Positions 7,452-13,782 of a stretch of 13,782 nucleotides of DNA are shown one piece after another. Numbering within the stretch: the first letter of the stretch is position 1; each line of letters starts with the position of its first letter. A program made the position numbers and the translations under genes. The notes under the pieces were generated by a model that made no database searches, was not told the DNA's origin, and saw only the letters and a program-made list of their open reading frames with translations. Source of the stretch: Candolleomyces eurysporus (taxonomy: Eukaryota > Basidiomycota > Agaricomycetes > Agaricales > Psathyrellaceae). The stretch lies in contig JANBPK010001729.1 of assembly GCA_027579435.1 (NCBI GenBank), forward strand, positions 1 through 13,782. Direction: 5' to 3'.

Positions 7452-10227
7452 AGTACTCCGTAAGGAATACTCCTAGTCAAGAAAGCACACAGGACGCAGT
7501 CGCCGACGATCTCCTTGAAAAAGGCGACGAATCTAGTCCTTCCGACCACGAAAACAGCTCGACACAACCGCAGAATGATTGCTTGGTAGTAAGTATACAA
7601 CCAAATCCCCTGTGGAATTGAGTCTAACTCCTACTTGACTGGCGACAGTCCTCATTAAGCAATCTGGACGAAGAGTCTACATCCCACTTCGGGGGCACCA
7701 CAAGCGCCGGAATCTACACTCGCAGCATGCTGAGTGCAACCACGGCGGGATTGGCCTGTTGGCACCCCCGACCTCGCAAGCCCGCGGGGAAGACAGGGAT
7801 AGTTCCAGGCGACGTTGGAACCTTCAATCTGACTCATGGCTTTAGGAAAATTTTCAATATCTGGGAAGATGAATCCCTTCCTGACACGGCACGCTGCCAA
7901 CTGCCACCCAGAGAGTGCACTACCTATCCTGATGAATTTTCAGAAGGCCACACAATTGTCAGCGGGACTTCGTCGAAGACTTGTAGATTATCTGATGGAG
8001 GGTATGTTCAGATATTTTGTATTTCATGAGTTTATCTTAACGCACTGCGAAGTCACATAACAGGGTTCGAATTTCGCTGTCAATCCCAGCAAGGGGCTGT
8101 ACTTGCATGCACCACATCCGCGGACTTGGAGGAGCTCGACGACACTGAAACTCTCCGTGAATTCCTAATTCAACATGCCGGCGTCATATATCAACACGCA
8201 AATTCTGTTCGACGAGTAGCGGATGAAGATTCTCTCTATATCGTGTCTGGCTGCATCAAAAGCGACAGTTGGGCGCTTGCAGCCTACCGCAAAGATCCGG
8301 CCGAAGCTCCCGACGACCTTCTGACGCTGTCCAGAAGAAAATCGAATGATCAAGTTCCTGTCTATGATTGGATTGATAGAGGGACTGCTGAAGCCCGATT
8401 TGGATCAAATTCTGCGGCAAGAGAATCGGAAGCGTACGAGGTTAAGGACCAATGTCTTTTTCTTCAAGGCTTCAAATTAGCACTTTCACAGAAGTTTCGT
8501 GCTCGGTTGAAAGGTCTTCGCTTACCGGTGGAGGACGATCAACATGGTTTGGAGGACGCGAGTCGAGATGCACCTTCGAACAGCAGCAATGAAGGAACGA
8601 CTGGCCATGGGTCGTCAGGGGACATCAGATCTGGACTCGAGAGCTCTAATATCACGGGAAAGACGAAAGACAATGGTCCCCAGTCCGATGATTTCCGGAT
8701 TGACGATTTCCCGGTTTTGTCCAGAGCAGCACCGGTACGTCCGTTCTTTCGCTGAGGTGCATTCTCTAACGCTCGATGGTCCACCCTCAGATCTTCCATC
8801 CCTGCGATGGAATCAATGATTTGTTATTAAAAGCAGTGAGTCTTCAACTGGAATGACGGTGTATCTGACAACTCAGATATGGGCCCGCAACCCCAAACCC
8901 AGACTGGTGCAGATTTTGCTTTGTCTCATGACGACGACTGGAGGAAACGCATCCATGAAATATCGCCGTGGAGTGGTACGCCCGTTCTTCTATGTCGCTG
9001 TATCTCCATGAATCCGTGTCAATTATTGTAGATGATCTATGCTTCGACATAATCGCATCTAGGACCATCATGGCTCGGAATGGTGTGTTTTCACAGTTTT
9101 TTTTTTGGCACGGTCACAGCTCATGGGGGATTCTTTACTCTGAAAATTCAAGGAGTGGCATGGCTGCTACCCAGATATAGGGACTTTAAAGGCCCGGGAC
9201 ACCAGCGTTCGGGAATTGGACCCGTTCCGATGAATGGCGATGACTATGACTCTGGGGTCTGGGGTCTGGTAGAAGGGTCTCCTACTGGAGAACTAGTCAA
9301 CCTTCCTCGCTCTGATCTTACCGGATCGTTCATGTATGGGGCTCTCAGCTCCTCCACTGTGACCAGTGAGGACCTGATGCCATCCACAGCGCCAGATATT
9401 CTGCATCCATGGATCTCCACGAGTGACCATTCTTTGGCACGTTCTGTTGGAGCGCTACATCCTGCTTTCGTTGCCAGGAGTGCGATTCCTTCCCCGTTAG
9501 TTGGGGGGCGACCATCAAGGGGTACAGTGTCCGGCCCCCCTCAATTTTTGGGCGGGGGGGGAGCGCCGTGGTCTTCATCTAGCGAAACGAGATCGCGACA
9601 GTGAAAGTGATGGAGACGCGCCTCCTCGAAAGAAACGAGATCATGTGGAGGGTGGGAGTAGCACGGACGCGGCAACGGGCACTCAAGTTAGAACTCGAAT
9701 TACTTTCCCTCGCCTCCAAGGTGGTGACGAGGATGGAAAATTCAAGTTATATTTTCCCAGGTGAGTAGGAGTATATCGGTGGAAGGTCTGAAGGACTCTG
9801 TAGTATCATTGCTTCATGTCGTCTGGTTTTCGTGCGCTTTTGGCCAGTATCAACGTATTCCTCTTGTAAATGCGCCTTCGCTCCATAATCACTGGTTTCG
9901 TGTCCAATTCAAAATGGCCATTTTTGAACCTTTTCGTCCGCATTCTCGATCGGACCTCTTGCAGAAGTATTTCCATCCGCATAGTAATGAAAAACCTCAA
10001 CGATATATCTAGAAATCAAAAGCAAGGCGCAACGAGTAGTGAATCTTCACTAGCAAAAGAAGGCCATGGCCAGGTAAGTATAGACAAGTAGTGAACAGAG
10101 AGAAGAGGCGGCACAGCCACCCCTCCACCCCATCTCTACATGACATCCTCCACAGGTTATCTTCCAACCTAGACCAACGCTGAGCAGGGGCTCCTCGGAT
10201 TACCCACAACACCGACCTCCAGGATAG
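7142..10227 (+). CDS. Agaricomycete lineage-expanded family protein (IVPGDVG and SHDDDW motifs), function unknown
   Basis: This resembles a large mushroom-specific family of unknown function. It starts MASPSTTKLFEG, with FKTAGNDIYSSTYNININ nearby, which recalls N-termini of fungal NLR-like proteins; no NACHT domain is present. Exon 2 has a tract like the family pattern 'LW-P-P..GxxIGDVG': CWHPRPRKPAGKTGIVPGDV, then FRKIFNIW. Exon 3 has FEFRCQSQQGAVLA, LYIVSGCIKSDSWALAAY and QCLFLQGFKLA; later exons give FHPCDGINDLLL and GADFALSHDDDWRKRI. Proposed exons: 7142-7588, 7649-8001 or 7982, 8064-8734, 8791-8835, 8903-8975, 9032-9082, 9120-9760, 9848-9865, 10013-10073, 10156-10227. Two doubts remain. 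The best donor at 8002 gives a one-base frame error, while the weaker one at 7983 fits. A G8 run at 9554-9561 must lose one base to join the serine/proline-rich part to the basic PPRKKRDH segment (possible nuclear signal). Exons after 9082 are the least certain. Confidence 0.65.
9554..9561. other. G8 homopolymer at an apparent frameshift
   Basis: The plus frame open from 9120 stops at 9604, while a different frame, encoding DGDAPPRKKRDH, is open to the splice donor at 9761. Seven instead of eight Gs would join the two. This could be a sequencing or assembly error, or a real slippage mutation. Confidence 0.5.
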
Positions 10228-10380
10228 ACAAACAAAGGACCCCTGTTGAAGCGTGTTCTTTGCGTAAATTCATCATTCCAAGCCTTTAACGTCGTCATTG
10301 TGTCCTCACTGATCAACAATTCACATCGTCACTCCTTATTCCCTACACCCATCTACTCTGTGGCCATCTCTTGACTGGAG
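10228..10380. promoter_or_regulatory. Upstream region of the SacI-like gene
   Basis: No coding signal was found. The last 100 bases before the ATG at 10381 are rich in C and T and in CATC/CACC-like words, typical of basidiomycete promoters and leaders. No TATA box is convincing. Confidence 0.35.
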
Positions 10381-11891
10381 ATGAAGAAGTTCTTTGCAAA
10401 GGCTACAAAGCCGTCTTCAATCAACACCGACCTCGCCAATGAACTAGCGAAAAAGGGGTCATCATCCAAGAATGATCATAGCTCCTCGAAGGCAGCTACC
10501 AGCAAACCTAGCTCGGCTGTACCCCATTCCAATGTAGGGCTGCAGCCCAAGTACATGCTTCCTGCAGTGCCCCATCCGTGTCCTCACGACCACCTTGCGA
10601 TTATCGCAGTCAAGGAAGGGCTGTTGATTCGGCCTCAGATCTCTGGGCAGTCAAGGAAGAGTGCTGGACAGCCGTCCTCGTACCTCAGGATCTCATGGAG
10701 AACATCCGAGGTCATCGAAGTCCATGACAAACTTGAAAGCCGTCCCAATGACTCGACCGCCACTCAGCCCGAGTTGATTGGCAGGAGGCAGCGGTGGTTT
10801 ATGGGATCATCGGAATCCTAGAACTCTTTTCTTGTGCGGCTTTTCCTCTATTTCAACTATCCGCATGTTCAGTTGAATGGTAACCAAAAGGTTCTTATCT
10901 CATGGCTATCACTTCCAGAACGGAAGTCGGTACCGGTATGTTTTGCGATTTCTTGCTTGGGGTCTCGTGCTGAACGTGATTGTTGGTAGTCCTCGACCCG
11001 ACACATATGGTATACGCCGTTAAAGGCGTAATAGCCATCCCGTTAGTTGAAGATCGGGCTCGAACAGTCGTGCACACCCTCTCCGCACGAAACACCGCCC
11101 TCTCCCGGCCCTCCCTCCTCCCTAGACTAACGTCCGAATCTATCCTTAGTCCAGACTCTGGCACAGCGTCTATCATTCCCCCAGAGGGTGCCACCACAAA
11201 CATGCCTCGAACTTCGTCTCCCAGAGTCCAATTCTCTTCGGACCACGACGTGAAGATTCTGACGCCAGTTTTAACAAGGGACGACAAAGACGTCAGTGCT
11301 CGTACTGGTGACTCTATCCCTCGACTTGCCTCCGCTCAGTCATTCAACTCTGATGTATCCTCCCCGTCTGCTGAGAACTCTATCGCTACCTCGCCCGTAT
11401 TCAAAACCCTCGCTTCACAGTTATCCTTTTGGAGTCCGCTGTCCAAGCGGCCCCCTGGCTCTAATTCTGATGCTACGGTTGAGACACCCTCGTTGTTCGA
11501 GTTCCCTTTGACGGACGTCATAGTTCACCCACCGACGAGTGTAGCAGAAGAACGAGCAACTCTAGACAAGTTGATGCAAGCCGAGGTCGCGGAACCTGAG
11601 AAGGTCGTGGAGGCCATTGTGAATGCGACGGCGCCCCCGCCGAATACGAATGAGGAGAGGCATAGGGAGCTGGAGGAGAAGGTCTTTCGGGAGTGTGTAA
11701 GGGAGTTGACGAAGGGTGGGATGTATTTTGCATATACATTCGGTGGGTATATTCGCCCATCTCCTTTAAATTTCACTTCCGAGGGGTTTCCGCGATGTGG
11801 GCTTGGATATGTAGATCCGGATCTTCAGCTGCGAGGTCGCCCAAGCTGGAAAGAAGGGGAGCGGTGCAGGAGATGGCGAAGCGTGGTGTGA
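10381..11891 (+). pseudogene. SacI-domain phosphoinositide phosphatase, truncated
   Basis: This is the N-terminal part of a SacI-family enzyme; full-length members remove phosphates from phosphoinositides at membranes. Conserved segments are CPHDHLAIIAVKEGLLIRP, YLRISW, AAVVYGIIGILELFSC, YLMAITSRTEVGT, VLDPTHMVYAVKGVIAIPLV, LASQLSFWSPLSKR and KGGMYFAYTF. Introns at 10834-10890 and 10936-10989 have matching phases. Between 10711 and 10785 the frame changes: an intron 10720-10784 (65 bp, phase 0, weak GTCCAT donor) would solve it. However, the alternative frame there reads RVDWQEAAVVYG, which looks family-like, so a one-base indel is also possible. Homology stops at about 11742. The remaining codons to the TGA at 11889-11891 are mostly antisense to the neighbouring guanine deaminase. 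The catalytic CX5R(T/S) motif and the rest of the domain are absent, so the product cannot be an active phosphatase. Confidence 0.8.
11743..11779. other. Junction between two truncated genes (rearrangement or assembly breakpoint)
   Basis: SacI coding similarity on the plus strand ends at about 11742, and guanine deaminase similarity on the minus strand is clear down to about 11780 (HIAETPR). The 37 bases between are not clearly either gene. A weak antisense match (EYTHRMY, compare SYTHVYD in guanine deaminases) could extend the deaminase side into this interval, hinting at overlap or microhomology. Confidence 0.7.
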
Positions 11892-12770
11892 GGATGGGTT
11901 GGACGAGGGGTTGTGGGGTGCCGAGGGCTGCGTGTGGGGAGGAGGCGCGCGGGAGGGAGCGGATGTATATTATCANGGGATTGGGTGGCGGAGATGGAGG
12001 CGGAGACGGAGGGTTCGATGTAGTAGGAGGGGGAGTCGTGGTTCATGTTGCATTTCTAGTTGAGATAAACATGAGGCAAATTAGGGAAAGGATTGGAGAA
12101 GAAGAAAAAGGGACGTACACCGATGAAACCCCGTTGACCGTATTCGTGTACGGTGTCTGCGAGGACTTTGGATGCTCCTAGGTGGAGGGTGGCGTAGTAG
12201 CAACATGTGGTGGTCTAGATAAAGGACGTAAGGACGGATGTCACCTTGGAAAGTGTATAACTTACCCCTGCGTCGATGAAGGTTCTTACGACCTTCTTGT
12301 ACATCCGCTTTGCAAACTCGACATCCTCAAATTTGGCTTCTGTAGGGAAAGTTACGTTGGCAAGCCAATCAAGTAGCTCGTATTGTTGACCACTGGTTTG
12401 GACAGTCAGGGGGGACACCGTTATCAGGTATTCGAAGAACGTACGTTCCGATATTGGGTACTTGGGGAGCATGCTGAGAAGATAACTCAGTAACACGAGC
12501 CTCAGACCTTGGAAAGAACTTGCTCACTGTGTGGGTATCAACAAAGCCAGGGAGCAGAAACTCTCCATCCTTCAATTCCACCAGGTATTCATCGCTAGAG
12601 CCGTGTTGCGCCAAGACTTGCTGGAGGNCGTGTGGTGCAACGTCTTCGACCATCCAGTCAATGTTTCCCGTGTGTCCGACAGCTAGAAGACATCTTGGGA
12701 GGACGTCGTACGAGGTCAAGGTCTGGGGGTTGATGGCGGCCCCGTAGAAGAGAGCGACGTTGCCCGACAT
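11773..12770 (-). pseudogene. GUD1: Guanine deaminase, N-terminal half only
   Basis: Guanine deaminase converts guanine to xanthine and ammonia in purine salvage. On the minus strand the ATG is 12770-12768. Exons are 12770-12528, 12473-12445, 12392-12266, 12214-12119 and 12055-11773, separated by GT-AG introns of 54, 52, 51 and 63 bp with consistent phases. Diagnostic segments: LLPGFVDTHT joined to HAPQVPNIGT across intron 1, building the metal-binding H-x-H (about residues 80-82); GQQYELLDWLANVTFPTEAK; FIDAG followed by TTTCCYY; KCNMNHDSPSYYIEPS; LVQPILTPRFAISCTAPLLS; HIQAHIAET with another metal ligand. The N at 11976 must be a spurious extra base for exon 5 to stay open; the N at 12628 is in frame. 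The open frame is about 258 residues against roughly 450-480 usual. The second half, with the remaining metal-ligand His and Asp, is missing. A TTTTAAAA box about 90 bp upstream might serve as a TATA element. Confidence 0.87.
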
Positions 12771-13369
12771 GACTAGATTTGAGGATAAGCTCGTGCAAAT
12801 CTTCCCTATGAGTGAGATGGAGAGAGCCGGGTAGGATGCCTCGGAGGAGATAAGCCCCCTTTTAAAAGGCAACACCAAGCTGCCACATGGAGGACATGCT
12901 GCACTTTATCGAGCAACGCCCATGTGTCAGAGTATAGGGTCCAAGCATTCCCTGTCCCTGTCGTCCGAACAGGGTGGCGGAACAAAGATAAGATTGAAGA
13001 TAGGGGTTTGGGACTCGGAGGTAATCCTACAGAGCTTCCTACAGCCACAATCTGGCTTTCAAATTTCAATAATCGTTCAACTAGTCCAGGAAGGAGATAA
13101 TTATATCTATTCATCAGGCCAACTACAACTAACTTACAAGGTGGTACCGTCTCACAGCGTGGCAGCACAGCCACCCTACTCCTTCGTCATCATTTCGGTG
13201 TCAGTCCCAAATGAAGAAACGAGCTCACTTCCGCTATGTCGTCTTCCATTCACCTGCTAGTCGTGACGGGATCTGGGACTACATGAGAGGGCGTTGACAG
13301 GCAATTAGCGCTGGGAGACCTTGAACCTTGCATAGATTATCGTGCTCATCCTCTACCATGAACCGGATT
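12771..13369. other. Intergenic region between divergent guanine deaminase and repeat copy 2
   Basis: About 600 bp with no supported gene. Open frames exist on both strands (for example 12922-13260 plus and 13174-12806 minus), but none shows a recognisable motif or splice pattern. It probably holds the guanine deaminase promoter, including a TTTTAAAA box at about 12860-12868, and a promoter for the truncated gene copy at the right end. Confidence 0.5.
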
Positions 13370-13782
13370 TGATGAACCGTGGGTAAGTCAGTTCGACTAT
13401 GACGGGCGCTAATCGACTGCCCACCATCCGTTCCTACCTCCATCATAACTGTGCTTTCTGACCTTCTAGAACATGGCCTCTCCTTCTACCACGAAGCTGT
13501 TCGAAGGCTCACGTCATCAGTCTTTTCAGGATGCGCATTTCAAAACCGCGGGGAATGATATTTACTCGTCAACCTACAACATCAACATCAATGGGCCAGA
13601 GCTCTTCATTGAACCCCCTGACTCTCAGACAGATCCATCTACCCGTTCTGTTCGTACCAAACAAGGCTGGAGTCGCATTTTCCAAGAAATATCTGGATTT
13701 TTTCGATCCCCCGAGAATCGAGGCGTCCTTGTGCATGAAGAAAGCACCGCTCAAGGAGAAATCGCCAGTCCCGTGCAGGTCC
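13370..13782. repeat. Copy 2 of an exact 413-bp direct repeat
   Basis: This segment is identical by eye to 7039-7451 and is cut by the window end, so the true duplication may be longer. Immediately to its left, ATGAACCG occurs (13358-13365) and recurs inside the repeat (13372-13379): a short direct repeat at the junction. Confidence 0.95.
13473..13782 (+). CDS. Second copy of the lineage-expanded family gene, 5' part only
   Basis: This is the first 103 codons of a gene identical to the one starting at 7142, preceded by the same leader intron (13383-13469). It covers the N-terminus up to the middle of exon 1 and runs off the window. Its upstream context differs: here it lies divergent from guanine deaminase, whereas copy 1 follows a helicase remnant. 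It may be a recent duplicate or an assembly artefact. Confidence 0.6.
   Translation, partial: MASPSTTKLFEGSRHQSFQDAHFKTAGNDIYSSTYNININGPELFIEPPDSQTDPSTRSVRTKQGWSRIFQEISGFFRSPENRGVLVHEESTAQGEIASPVQV

Noticed and set aside
9870..10091. Plus-strand open frame of 73 codons
   Set aside because: It lies across a proposed intron and exon in the frame that, in part, forms the penultimate exon of the 7142 gene. As a separate gene it has no support.
11743..11891. C-terminal tail of the SacI open reading frame as a genuine domain
   Set aside because: It is essentially the reverse strand of conserved guanine deaminase exon sequence, so it is a junction artefact rather than a domain.
12806..13174. Minus-strand open frame upstream of guanine deaminase
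   Set aside because: There is no recognisable motif, and it overlaps the likely promoter and leader of guanine deaminase. It looks like a chance open frame.
12922..13260. Plus-strand open frame of 112 codons
   Set aside because: There are no family features or splice context, and its composition is like the surrounding non-coding DNA.
1..13782. tRNA, rRNA or CRISPR features
   Set aside because: No cloverleaf-like arms, rRNA motifs or spacer-repeat arrays were seen; the intron-rich genes point to a nuclear fungal locus.

Overview
The window looks like nuclear DNA of a mushroom-forming basidiomycete (Agaricomycetes). The evidence is many GT-AG introns, mostly about 50-90 bp, together with protein families typical of that group: a KDZ (Kyakuja-Dileera-Zisupton) transposase, a fungal TET/JBP-type 2-oxoglutarate/Fe(II) dioxygenase, a Helitron/PIF1-type helicase remnant, and a lineage-expanded gene family of unknown function. 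It reads as a transposon-rich, decaying accessory region with few undamaged genes.

Layout from left to right. (1) 1-1714, plus strand: the 3' part of an apparently intact KDZ transposase in four exons, cut by the window edge. (2) 1910-3079, plus: an unrecognised gene with a 372-bp foldback MITE inserted in an exon. Deleting the element and one copy of its 3-bp target duplication restores an open frame exactly. (3) 3240-3373: a 41-bp minisatellite. (4) 3461-4330, plus: a second unrecognised two-exon gene, open only if the N at 3496 is an extra base. (5) 6001-4396, minus: a TET/JBP oxygenase pseudogene with two in-frame TGA codons, one at the expected 2-oxoglutarate-binding arginine. (6) 6028-6231: two copies of a 102-bp tandem repeat next to its start. 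(7) 6984-6355, minus: a helicase C-terminal remnant, also broken only by TGA codons. (8) 7039-10227, plus: a multi-exon gene of the lineage-expanded family containing IVPGDVG and SHDDDW motifs. (9) 10381-11742, plus: the N-terminal part of a SacI-type phosphoinositide phosphatase. (10) 12770-about 11780, minus: the N-terminal half of a guanine deaminase, abutting the truncated SacI gene tail to tail. (11) 13370-13782: an exact 413-bp second copy of the start of gene 8, running off the end.

Two themes stand out. First, a KDZ transposase and a TET/JBP oxygenase lie within about 5 kb, a linkage already reported for basidiomycetes (Iyer and colleagues, 2014), with two unrecognised genes between them. 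The oxygenase and the helicase remnant share lesions that look like CGA-to-TGA (CpG to TpG) changes, as expected from deamination of methylated cytosine or a RIP-like process. Second, the right half has structural oddities: two conserved genes each cut in mid-domain at one short junction, and an exact duplication ending at the window edge. These could be real rearrangements or an assembly chimera. At least two of the six isolated Ns behave as spurious inserted bases, so some apparent frameshifts may be sequence errors.

All assignments come from reading translations by eye; no database search was run.
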